Assembly: GCA_036435485.1 (NCBI GenBank)
Contig: CM071600.1
Coordinates: 160,158,546-160,222,545, forward strand
DNA: 64,000 nucleotides
Direction: 5' to 3'
From: Saposhnikovia divaricata
Taxonomy: Eukaryota > Streptophyta > Magnoliopsida > Apiales > Apiaceae
In this document: positions 1 to 9,100 of the stretch, in pieces
Layout of the letters: each line of letters begins with the position of its first letter
How positions within the stretch are numbered: position 1 is the first letter of the stretch
Notes under the pieces: model-generated
Told to the model about the DNA's origin: nothing
What the model saw: only the letters and a program-made list of their open reading frames with translations
Database searches by the model: none
Translations under genes and position numbers: made by a program

Positions 1-2189
1 GGCTAAACTGCATCATACTAGTGTTGTATATGTTGGATTTTGATATAATTACAGTTCATCTTAATTACAGTTCCTATAATTTGGGATTATTTGAATTGGT
101 AACATATTACATCTTGTTATAGAAATGATTTTCCTTTTTTTGTTTGTCTGTTACAAAGTTTTCTTGTTAAATTATTTATTTCTTTTTCCATTGTTCGGTT
201 TTGTAATTATCTCAGAATTAGCAGTACCGTGTGATAATAATTTATGTTTCACTATGAGCTGTGAATAAATTTTGTTCTTCTGTAATCTGGTTTTCATTTC
301 TTGATAAATGGCCTGATATTACATTTCAAATGAGTGGTCACTGGTCAGCCAACTGATCCGAGAAAACAAAAGCGCACAAATCTTTTAACGAGATAATCAA
401 AATATCGGTAATCGACACCCAAAGGTCTAATAAGAACTGATAGAAGCTAATTTCAGAGTACCATCAGTCCCTCACCATTACAGAAACCATATAACTTTAG
501 AATGGCTGTTGAACAAAGAAATGAGCTTGCTTTAGAACGTGGGCAGTGAGACAAGAGATCCGAGACAGATATGTGTCGGTGCCATTCTTTTTTAATGTAC
601 ATATGTTCTGGGGGTCTACAGACAACCAGTGCTTCTCTGGCTGTAAATTTGTGTTAAAAATATCTGCAAACAAGAACACACGTTGTGCTGAAACTGCAGA
701 AACTTGACAACATGATTCAACTATTATTGCCACAATTTCATTAATGTTTTACGGGTCCTAGCGAATCTCTATAGTATTTGTCTAATCTGATTAGTAAAAT
801 TAGTCTGCACATGTGTATTTAAATTCCTGAAATCAATAATTTATAAAAATAAAGAGAGAAATTGACATATTTTATAAAAGCTAAAGAAAACAAATAGATA
901 TTCTTCCCTTCACTCTTGTACTCTGCAGTTGTCTGGTCTATTGGCTCGATGAAAAGAAAGGAATCAAAGGAGTACTATTGTGGCATATTTTATTCTTTGC
1001 CAATTTGCATGCAATCATCTTTTGACAGAAGATATCACTCTGGATCTGACTTTTTATTAGAAATTGTTTAAATTATTAATTAGTCATTTTGCTGGTGTTA
1101 TTTAATTTTACCGACAAATTGGAACCGACTAGATTGCAGCAAGTAGCTAATAATGTACAAGTAAAACATTAACAAACTTTTCTAGCCTTTCTTGTTGTTG
1201 ATGCAGTAATTATTAATTTTGTATAATTTAACTGTATGTGCTGCAGAATTTTTTAATGTACTTAGCGCTGCTTTACGGTGTTTATTTACTGTGATCACAA
1301 ATCAAGATGTAATATTTTTTAAGCTTTCTACATCACATTGGTGAATGCCTAAAATTACTAGTGTTCTTTGTTTTTTCGCTAATTTATTTCTACTTTTCTT
1401 TCATATGGCAGTTGATCCTGTGTCTGTTGTACAATATCCGCCCAACTTTATTCCAACAGGTGCATATCTCTAGAAACAGCTTAATTGTTTGTATACCTCA
1501 CTACTGATATAGTTATATGCACGTTGTAAGTATGATAACCAGGTTTTAGCCTTGAATCTTGTACAAAATTCCCACTGTAACCTGGAATAATGGCGCTAGA
1601 GGAAAATCAGTTTTATCGTGTAGTACTCTTACATTTGCATTTTACATATTCATATCTTTCCGTATATATGTATTTGTATTTTTAAATGCACATCAAAACA
1701 TTATGCACTTTCATTTAAGCTATATATAGTAATAACAATTAAGCACGTGTTTGTGGTTAATCGACATTGCTGGTAGAGCAATTATTCTTGCACTTGAATA
1801 GTTGTTAGTGAATATATAAGCTTTTGTTGATAAACAATGAGATTAATTAGAAAAAGGACACAAATCGAAGGCTGAAGGGGAAACATATAATATTACATAC
1901 AAGATGGAAGTGGAACTAATTTTTTGCAGGGTGGCTATTTAATTTCTATATTAGCAACATTTACCGTTTATTCATCATTGGATATCGAGATAGACTGTGG
2001 CTAAATTTCTTTGATTGGTTAGCTTTTTCTGCAGTTAGATAAGAGGGAAGTAGAGTTGGTTGTTGCTTAAAGTCTTTACAGTAGCACTGCTGAACAAAAA
2101 ATATTTATAATCTTATGTACTGCCAATTATCAGAAAGACTGATAGTAATGTATATACTATATAATATAATGTATGTGTTTTTATTGTAG
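1..2189. other. AT-rich interior sequence, no gene recognised
   Basis: No reading frame with recognisable homology was found on either strand. A short stretch at about 1412-1457 is bounded by AG and GT and could be a small exon (it reads as a proline-containing peptide), but it is too short to assign. The stretch is most likely interior sequence of CACTA-2, with introns or decayed exons of the protease gene found just downstream. Confidence 0.4.
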
Positions 2190-2813
2190 CAACCACTGGA
2201 TGTTGCTCCTTTTCAGTCTCAAAGAAAGTACTATTTATGTGTTTGATTCTTTGAAAAGAGCAAGGGATATACGCTTGAAGACACCCGTGCAAAAGTAAGT
2301 TAAATATGAATTTACATTTAACGTAGTCCACCTTTGTTAGAGAAGTGAAATTTGACGTATACTTGTTTCACGGTGCATTTAAAATATACACACTAAACGG
2401 TGGATTGAAGAATAATAGAAAAGAATTTCTCATGATTCACGACGAGGTTCAGGTATAACCTACTTGAAATATACATTTATATTCGTCCATTGATTTATTT
2501 TTTGTATTTAATATTATTTGTTGGTTTTTTCGTAGTGCCCTCAACAAGAAGGAGGTACGGAGTGTGGTTTTTTTGTTTTAAGGTACATGCATGATATAAT
2601 GATGCATTCTCAGAAAAAAATGGATGTGAATTGGAAAGTGGTAAGAGACGAAACTAGTTAGCATTGTTTTACAAATATTGGACTACCTGATTTTTTAAAA
2701 ATACGTAATCTTAATATATTTTGATGGTTCTTGGTTCAAGAAGGTATACGAAAAAGGAAATCACTGACATACGAGAGATCTGGGCAAAATATTTTATCCG
2801 AGAATGTTTATAA
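2190..2813 (+). pseudogene. C48/Ulp1-type cysteine protease exons of a CACTA transposon (decayed)
   Basis: Four short exon-like blocks line up with the catalytic domain of Ulp1/SENP-type (C48) proteases. Block one (2190-2294) follows TTATTGTAG, carries the catalytic His in NHWMLLLFSLKE and the Asp in VFDSLK, and ends at a GTAAGT donor. Block two ends at 2452 before GTATAA. Block three (2536-2640) follows TTTTTCGTAG and carries the catalytic Cys region CPQQEGGTECGFFVLRYMHD, a form typical of transposon-borne C48 proteins, with a GTAAGA donor. Block four (about 2745-2813) reads YTKKEITDIREIWAKYF and stops at TAA. His, Asp and Cys are all visible, but the phase between blocks three and four does not join cleanly, and the N-terminal part was not found. 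In plants these genes accompany En/Spm transposases; their exact role in transposition is not settled. Confidence 0.75.
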
Positions 2814-4626
2814 TCAGGTACTCAAATATTTTATAATATTTGACTTGTTCTATAGTGCAATTTTATAATAGTCAGAGTCATAGGGTCGGATTACTATTAC
2901 TGTTATTACAGTCACCACATAAAACATTAAGAAATGGAAATTTAAGTTCATAAGAACATGCTTCAGGCCGGATTACTATTATTGTTAGTATAGACTTGGT
3001 GACAACAAAAAATTTATCTTTCAATACTTGCACTACTCAATACATACTGTTAAGCAGGCCATTAATTTTAATACTTCTTTCACAAGTATTAATATAACAA
3101 AGAATGGACCAGATTAACAAAGTTAGAAATATGCACAAACTAGAAAATCAAATAAAAACTACAAAATCATAATCTGTCCTCAATTTTAAACTACAGAGTA
3201 CACATTCACTCGTTTATAATTTCTCAACTTAAAGTCCCATAAATTTGATTTGTAGATAATAACCAGCAGTCAGCACTCCAGCATAAATTAATTAATTACT
3301 GCTGCTGATTGCTAGTTCCAGCGGCTAATGTTGCTGTGGAGCTTGCATGATAGTAAATGATAATAATTCACACCCCTAGCTCTAACTAATATTTAATCAT
3401 TTTTTTTGTGTTTCTGGTATTTTTATAATATCGTTTCTACTTGTAATAAAATTATACACGACAGCGACAATTTTCCTGATTTTGTTAGACAGTGTAATGT
3501 TAACTAGAGAAAGATTTAATTAGACTTAGTAAAAAAAAAAATTAAATAGCTTAAAATTCCAACTGATTTGGAGTAAATGAGCAAAATAATTTTATCCTGT
3601 AAAATTATTCAACAACTTAATTAACACTGGTGCTGAATATTATAAAATTTAAGTTTAACTTGTGCCCTTTTAAAAGTGCATTTTGATAGTTAAACTTTGT
3701 TTTGGCATCTCCTTTCTGTTGGTCTTTAGACTTTTAGAAAAAGTTAAGATCTGCTACTGTTAGAAGCTTTATTTATGGCAGCTGCAAAGGTTGGCAAGGC
3801 TGGATTTATTTTGTTCATATTATTGATCATATTCATTAGGATTTGCATATAACGTGGAAGCTAAAGAAAAAATGATGTCAATAGATGACCATTTTAGCAA
3901 ACTAAGGGTTCAGAGAGAAACTTTGGCTTGCCGACTTGTTAATGTTGATTGTTTAGGCTTTTCTGGTGATGTCATCAAGTATTTTGGAAAAACAGTAACA
4001 AAACGCAAATTATAAATGAACACAGATTATAACAATAAATTGAGCACACTGTATAGGACATTATAGCCTTAAAAAAAGTGACAATCATCACTTGTCATTA
4101 TAACTAAACAAGTATTATAACTTATACTAATTCTTTGACACACTATAGTATTAGTATGTATAACTTATAATGCTCTGGGCACATTCTGTATTATAAAATA
4201 TTATCATGTAAGCAAGTGCGTCGGCAATATTTTGACTAATAACTACATATTTTTTTTTGGTACACCATGCCTAGGCTGCGGTGAGTTATGCAACTGGAGT
4301 TTTTTTCAGGTCAGTCATATAATTCAAGCATCATGAAGCAAATCGTTTATATAGAGAAAATTTATGCTCTTTTGATTGCTTGACAGTTGACGGTGCTAAA
4401 AAATAACAATTCAGAAATGTTACCTACCTCAGATAGTACTTGAAGTGGCTTCAGTAATATACTATAATTCGAATTGTTTCAGTAAATGATGAATGATGTG
4501 CTTTTTTTTTATATTTAATGTTATACTGTAGTTTTCTGTCTTTTGGAACGAGTTACCATTACTTTTTTATGTTGTCATGAGGTAGCTTGTTGCTGTATAA
4601 GCTTTTATATAGTTGATTCCTGTACT
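2814..4626. other. AT-rich interior sequence, no gene recognised
   Basis: No coding block or terminal repeat was recognised. It contains the first copy (3541-3570) of a 30-bp sequence that recurs at 8131-8160. It ends at the insertion point of CACTA-1. Confidence 0.4.
3541..3570 (+). repeat. 30-bp dispersed direct repeat, copy 1
   Basis: This 30-bp stretch, preceded by an A-run, is repeated without mismatch at 8131-8160. Its flanks differ on the right: GAGTAAATG here, CAACAACTTC in the second copy. See the findings. Confidence 0.8.
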
Positions 4627-4644
4627 CACTAGTACAAAAATGGC

Positions 4645-4965
4645 TTTTTACGTCGGTTAAATAGGTCTTATACGTCGGTTAAATGGCGACGTATGGAGGG
4701 GCGACATATAAAGTCACGAGTCTTTTACATCGGGTAAAAAGGCGACGTAATAGGTAGTCTTTTACGTCGGGTAAAAAGGCGACGTAATAGGTAGTCTTTT
4801 ACGTCGCCTTAATAAGCGACGTATAAAATCCAAAAGCCGACGTATATGAGTCAAAAAAGCCGACGTATAAACATAAAAAAGCCGACATAAAATGTTCATT
4901 TTGCCGACGTATATTGTTTGTCCTTTTAAATCAGCTCATTTAGATAACCGACGTATATTGTCAAA
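4645..4965. repeat. Left subterminal repeat array of CACTA-1
   Basis: About a dozen degenerate copies of TACGTCGGTT and its complement GCCGACGTATA occur here in both orientations, in runs such as TTTTACGTCGGGTAAAAAGG. The mirror array at the other end of the element uses the same motif. Such arrays are the transposase-accessory binding regions of CACTA elements. Confidence 0.85.
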
Positions 4966-5271
4966 AAAAATTAAAAAAAATATTTTTAATATTTCTGTAC
5001 GCCCAAATAACGTGTGGTTGAGTTAACAAAATTAAAAACCAAAATTTGTACAATCAAAATCTTGCAATAAGTGAAATTTATCAACTTTCAAATTCAATCA
5101 GAATACATTCATGGATTGGATAACATAATTATTATTACTTATACTCGAAAAAACACATCCACAATGTTTATACATTCTCAATCTAATGAGTGAGACCGTA
5201 CAATAAAACTGAGATGATATGATGCAATGACAAAATTAAGAACTCTACTCCTCCACACAAGTTTGATGAAC

Positions 5272-5364
5272 CTAAGGCTTATTTCCAAAAAGCCTCCACC
5301 CTTTACGCCTCTTGTACACTCCCACCGGATCTCTGATTACCACTGGAAAATTAGATATGGTCAC
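5272..5364 (-). CDS. Terminal coding exon of unknown origin inside CACTA-1
   Basis: On the minus strand an acceptor TATATGTAG is followed by an open 30-codon exon ending in TAG. It contains VVIRDPVGVYKRRKGWRLF and is basic near the end. It lies downstream of the fumarase exons in the same orientation, so a transcript through the element could splice to it. I do not recognise the parent gene. It may be another captured fragment or part of an older transposon gene. Confidence 0.4.
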   Translation of the reverse strand: MTISNFPVVIRDPVGVYKRRKGWRLFGNKP

Positions 5365-5852
5365 CTACATATAACATGAACAAATTAATTATGAACAACA
5401 TGACATTTTTTTCATTTTTTAACAAAGGAATGTAGATAAACTGGAGTCCTACATTGTAGGGTATGTTTAAGTATCAATTTTATTGAAAGATAAGGCTACC
5501 AAAATATATATTCTCCGCACAAGTGTCTAAAAGGATGTTACACATGTTATAAACAGGAGTTCCTAATAATCTCCTGATTTGTTAATTAATAGCAGCAGAG
5601 TGGAGCTGTAGCAATCAAAAGTACTAATAGATACTGGAGATGTTCGATTTTTCCGAGCAACTGCGTTGTGCAAGAAAGACAAGCAGGTATCAAAATATTC
5701 AATGAGGTCTAGGTAATTGGACTGTAAGAGCGTCATATTTTATATTATTATCTTACACCCACAAATTATGGCTAAGGAATAATATATCAACACTTAGAAC
5801 ACGGGAGCAGCATTTTTACATCATTTCTCTACATAAAAGTCCAGAAACTTAC

Positions 5853-6106
5853 ATGTAGGAAATTGCTAACAATCATTGGCTTGTAAACATTCAGCTCAAA
5901 ATTTCCATTTGCACCATCCACCGTGATCCCCACGTGATTTCCATGACCTGCCAAGTCAAAATATTAGCCAGGAAACTAACTTTAAACAGAGCAATTTATT
6001 GAGCTAAAACTAGTTACACGATTCCTATGTGATTTCGACTCTTTCCGCATATTATTTGTATCTTACTTGAGCACAGACCATTGTAATCATCTATTCCGTC
6101 CTTGAC
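5853..6106 (-). pseudogene. Captured fumarate hydratase (fumarase) fragment, two exons and an intron
   Basis: Two minus-strand exons match consecutive parts of class II fumarase, the TCA-cycle enzyme that hydrates fumarate to malate. The first (6106-6067) ends in ITMVCAQ, matching the fumarase segment that ends ALTMVCAQ, and is followed by a GTAAGA donor. The second (5947-5853) follows an acceptor TTGGCAG and contains GITVDGANGNFELNVYKP, the fumarase signature region before the C-terminal domain; it ends before GTAAGT. Between them a 119-bp intron is kept, so genomic DNA rather than cDNA was copied. The fragment cannot make enzyme: it has an in-frame stop in the first exon, lacks one G just after the junction, and covers only a small part of the gene. 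Base composition is similar to its surroundings. Confidence 0.78.
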
Positions 6107-6813
6107 CTGTACAACATGATATTAGCTTCAGATTATATTATACTATATATCTGCAGCTGATAATCTATGAATACAGTTATTGTAGCTTAAGATTTACCAT
6201 GTGCCTGATGAATTAGAAGAAAATTCAACACACCAGCAAGTTTTCCAACTGACTACCCTCAAATTCCTTAAAAGTTCAAAGAAAAATTAAAGGCTCCCAG
6301 ATAAAGCAAAGGAAAAACAATGACCAAAATAATTATCATGATATCCGCCTGCACTGTTGTATTGACATGTGTAAAAAATCTAGTAACGCTTTGTCATATA
6401 TAAAAAGTCCAACTCCATATAAATATCGCAACAACAAGCTTATTGTATAATCAACAGCAGAGATACAGAGATCATTAGCTTTTAAAGTTTTCGTGCACCA
6501 TTTCCAAGAAGAATATCACACAGATGCAACTAAAATTGTACGTCAAACTATTAATTCCTAGAGTCCAGTAACAACACAGAGAGAGATAAATTATTAACTT
6601 TTCTAGAGAACAAATATGACTAAACCTTTCGTAAATTCATTTCAATGTATGATTAAATTTCAACATTTCACGAATATGTACATTTCACAAACTCAAGCAA
6701 TCAAGCATAAACATAAGCACATAGTACATCAATAATGTTCTTAAACATCAACATAACACAAAATTGACGAAATCGCACTGATTCATGTATATTTAATAAA
6801 TAGAAAACCTGAT

Positions 6814-7035
6814 TCAAGGTCTTTTCAGAGAGTCTTGCTCTTCAACGGAGATTTTCGCCGCTTTATCCTCCACATCTGTAGTCACACACACACGCATATT
6901 GAATATTTAGAGAATATAGAATTAATCAGAACAAATTTGAGAAAATCAATTAGAAATTGGAATTTAAACAAAAAGATGAGGAATACCATTCATTTGATAG
7001 CGGAGAGTCTTCATGTTCTGCAAAAACTCTTCCAT
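6814..7035 (-). CDS. Small two-exon ORF in CACTA-1, possible coiled coil, unknown function
   Basis: A minus-strand ATG at 7035 opens a 49-bp exon (EEFLQNMKTLRYQMN) ending at a GTATTC donor. The next exon (6875-6814) follows an acceptor GACTACAG and reads VEDKAAKISVEEQDSLKR before TGA. The two join in frame to 36 codons with a heptad-like, charged, coiled-coil character. An alternative splice before the stop could carry the frame towards the fumarase exons. I do not recognise the family. It could be a captured exon pair or the start of a chimeric transcript. Confidence 0.4.
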
Positions 7036-7106
7036 TTTCAGTGCGAAGATAGATCCAGAAACATGTATGTAATGTTGATTCAAAAAATTTAGAGGAATTT
7101 GAAATG

Positions 7107-7110
<4 letters not shown>

Positions 7111-7147
<37 letters not shown>
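7111..7147 (+). repeat. (GA)n microsatellite
   Basis: An uninterrupted GA run of about 18 units lies upstream of the small two-exon ORF on the minus strand, where it reads (CT)n. CT-rich tracts are common in plant promoters and 5' leaders, so it may lie in a transcribed leader, but nothing more can be said. Confidence 0.95.
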
Positions 7148-7149
<2 letters not shown>

Positions 7150-7194
7150 GTAGATAGAGATGTATACAGTGGAGGGAGTAGAGCGAGAGTATGA

Positions 7195-7289
7195 TTACCA
7201 AAGTATAATTTGAAGGAAGAAGATTCCTTCTTTTGAGTGTCGTGGACAAAGTAGGTTTCCGATACACCGTTAACTTCAGTAATCCACTC
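7195..7289 (-). CDS. Exon-like open block of unknown origin in CACTA-1
   Basis: On the minus strand an acceptor TATTTCGTAG is followed by an open stretch containing DEWITEVNGVSETYFVHD and a lysine/serine-rich tail, ending at a GTAATC donor. Codon-like composition and both splice sites suggest a real exon. The parent gene is not recognised. Given the fumarase exons in the same element and orientation, another captured fragment is likely. Confidence 0.35.
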
Positions 7290-7681
7290 ATCCTACGAAA
7301 TACTTCAATTAGGATCGACCCCAATTAGGTTTTGGCTTACAGAATTCGATCCCAAATTAGCGTCTGGCTTACAGGGTCAAAGACGAGATAGATTTTCTAG
7401 GGCTCGATTGTTAGTGTCTAATTTGAGAATGCACTTGTTCTAGAGAACCTGACACGCAGAGGATTGAGAGAGATTGTGAAATTGAAAAATGAAAAATGAA
7501 ATTGTGAAATTGAGGAAGAGATTGTTTATTTTATGTTTTGGTTAAAATGAAAAAACAAAATGAACGGTCGAGATAGAACGAATTTTATCCAACGACTCCA
7601 AGTACTTTAAAGAAGCACAATCCATGTGCTCTCACATTATCCAATAATAATGTGACACATGGCCAAGCACTCACAGCACCC

Positions 7682-8078
7682 ACTTTTATACGTCGGTTAT
7701 ATATTAAAAGCGACGTAAAAGAGAATATAATATACGTCACCTTTTCCTCAACCGACGTATAATATCATTAAATATACGTTACCTTTTCTTAACCGATGTA
7801 TAAAGTAGCATTATATACGTCGCCTTTTCTTAACCGACGTATAAAGTAGTATTATATACGTCACCTTTTCTCAACCGACGTATAAAGTAGCATTATATAC
7901 GTCGCCTTTTCCTCAACCGATGTATAATATGACCTTATACGTCAGCTTTTTCTTGAACCGACGTAAAAAATATTTAAAATTGTAAATATACGTCACCTTT
8001 ATGCGGAACCGACGTATATAACTACTTTATACGTCGCCTTTGGCTTGAACCGACGTATAAGAGGCAACGTAAAAGATC
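7682..8078. repeat. Right subterminal repeat array of CACTA-1
   Basis: At least eight units of about 45 bp carry TATACGTCGCCTTTT and AACCGACGTATAAA. The array is the inverted counterpart of the one at 4645-4965 and abuts the right terminal repeat. Confidence 0.88.
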
Positions 8079-8130
8079 AATTTTGTACTAGTGACTCCAA
8101 ATTATTTTGCAACTACTTCTGTAAAAAAAA

Positions 8131-8160
8131 ATTAAATAGCTTAAAATTCCAACTGATTTG
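8131..8160 (+). repeat. 30-bp dispersed direct repeat, copy 2
   Basis: Exact second copy of 3541-3570. It is bracketed by a local near-duplication: TTGCAACTACTTCTGT at 8107-8122 and TTGCAACAACTTCTGT just after it. That arrangement looks like templated filler inserted at a break. Confidence 0.8.
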
Positions 8161-8187
8161 CAACAACTTCTGTTCTTTCTTTCACAG

Positions 8188-8411
8188 ATTGATCAAGCAT
8201 GGAAACCTTGTTTGAGGCGAATAGGATTCTGGAAGTCGATAATGGAGTTGGCGAGAGCATATGAATATGCAATGTCGGTGTTAATATTCATGCCCGTACT
8301 TGTTTTATACTGGTTCCCATTTATCTCGGAATTCCGAACAAGGTTGCTTTTAATCAAGCTTTTAGCAGAGGTCTCCAAATTCCTATGGTTCTGGGAGGAA
8401 AGGAAGACTAA
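8188..8411 (+). pseudogene. Captured terminal exon of callose synthase (1,3-beta-glucan synthase, GSL family)
   Basis: After an acceptor TTCTTTCTTTCACAG an open exon reads IDQAWKPCLRRIGFW, then ELARAYEYAMSVLIFMPVLV and WFPFISEFRTRLL. This is the conserved last transmembrane region and C-terminus of plant callose synthases, the plasma-membrane enzymes that make 1,3-beta-glucan. In the family the next residues are FNQAFSRGLQIS; here they appear only after a one-base shift (one T missing in the T-run at 8347-8351), giving NQAFSRGLQIPMVLGGKED and a stop at 8409-8411. The length to the stop suits a complete last exon. Upstream exons were not found. It sits just before the subterminal repeats of CACTA-2, so capture by that transposon is likely. 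Confidence 0.85.
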
Positions 8412-8674
8412 AGAAAGCATCCAGTTGAACTTTGTAGTTAAGTTATGATATGTAAACTTGCATTAGGAACTTTTTAGTATTTTGAACATTAATGTACTAT
8501 TTAATTCAAATTGTATACTTTTAATTTAAATTTTATCTTAATCAAAATTCTGTTATAATTTATATTTTCTATTAGTTCAGGTTAAATTTCTGTTATAGTT
8601 GATGTGTGTTCAGGTTAAGAGTAAAGAAGGTTTAAAAAAATATATTAAAATAAAATATTGAAAAATCAGTTTTT

Positions 8675-9080
8675 TATTACATATAGCGTCGGTTGTTTGT
8701 CGAGGCGACGCTATAGAAACAAATAAAAAGCGTCGGTTGTTTATCTGGGCGACGCTATAGATACCAATAAATCAATTTTTTTTAGTACTTATAGCGTCGG
8801 TTGTTTACTGATGCGACACTATAAATTCCAATTAAAAAGCGTCGGTTGTTAAGAACACCGACGCAACAAGTACCACAAAAGCGTCACCCCTACTAACCGA
8901 CGCTACAGATGTAGTCTTAAAGCGTCGGTTATCTATTTTTTTGCGAAGGATTTTAAACCGACGCTATAGGTTTTTAGTAACGGAAATTTGACCGACGCTA
9001 TAGGTATAGACCTATTGCCATGCTTACATGTACTACGCCATTTAACAGACGCAATAGGTCAATTTGACCGACGCAACAGG
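8675..9080. repeat. Right subterminal repeat array of CACTA-2
   Basis: Degenerate copies of AGCGTCGGTTGTTT and ACCGACGCTATAG recur in both orientations up to the terminus. The motif differs from that of CACTA-1 (AGCGTCGG against TACGTCGG), showing two distinct CACTA families with related terminal sequences. Confidence 0.85.
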
Positions 9081-9100
9081 TCTAGTCTGTACTAGTGAAC

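Larger units (their letters stand above)
4627..8093. mobile_element. CACTA-1: complete non-autonomous CACTA transposon with captured gene fragments (Pack-CACTA)
   Basis: The terminal inverted repeats CACTAGTACAAAA (4627-4639) and TTTTGTACTAGTG (8081-8093) match perfectly. The 3-bp flanks are both ACT (4624-4626 and 8094-8096), the target duplication length expected of CACTA elements. Both ends carry arrays of a TACGTCGGTT/CGACGTATA subterminal motif, the kind of array bound by the TnpA-type protein of this family. The 3.47-kb interior has no transposase. On the minus strand it holds a series of short exons with good splice sites, two of which are fumarase-derived. The element therefore appears non-autonomous and gene-capturing. 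It lies inside CACTA-2. Confidence 0.92.
1..9097 (+). mobile_element. CACTA-2: right end of a large CACTA transposon, left end outside the window
   Basis: The right terminus is seen directly: TGTACTAGTG at 9088-9097 is the reverse complement of a CACTA-type end, preceded by about 400 bp of subterminal repeats. No matching left end was found upstream in the window, so the element should begin before base 1. Decayed exons of a Ulp1/C48 protease at 2190-2813, a gene common in plant En/Spm-type CACTA elements, support this reading. A second CACTA element (4627-8093) is inserted inside it, and a callose synthase exon lies just before the right terminus. That the C48 exons and the right terminus belong to one element is inference. 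The 3-bp target duplication would be AAC (9098-9100). Confidence 0.6.

Noticed and set aside
1412..1457. Possible small exon reading DPVSVVQYPPNFIPT
   Set aside because: Bounded by AG and GT, but too short and without a matching partner exon; left as a remark only.
6835..7092. 85-codon plus-strand ORF in CACTA-1
   Set aside because: It is antisense to the better supported spliced minus-strand exons at 6814-7035 and crosses their intron.
7195..7289. Exon as part of a methyl-CpG-binding or similar chromatin protein
   Set aside because: Only a loose resemblance in a few residues; not enough to name a family.
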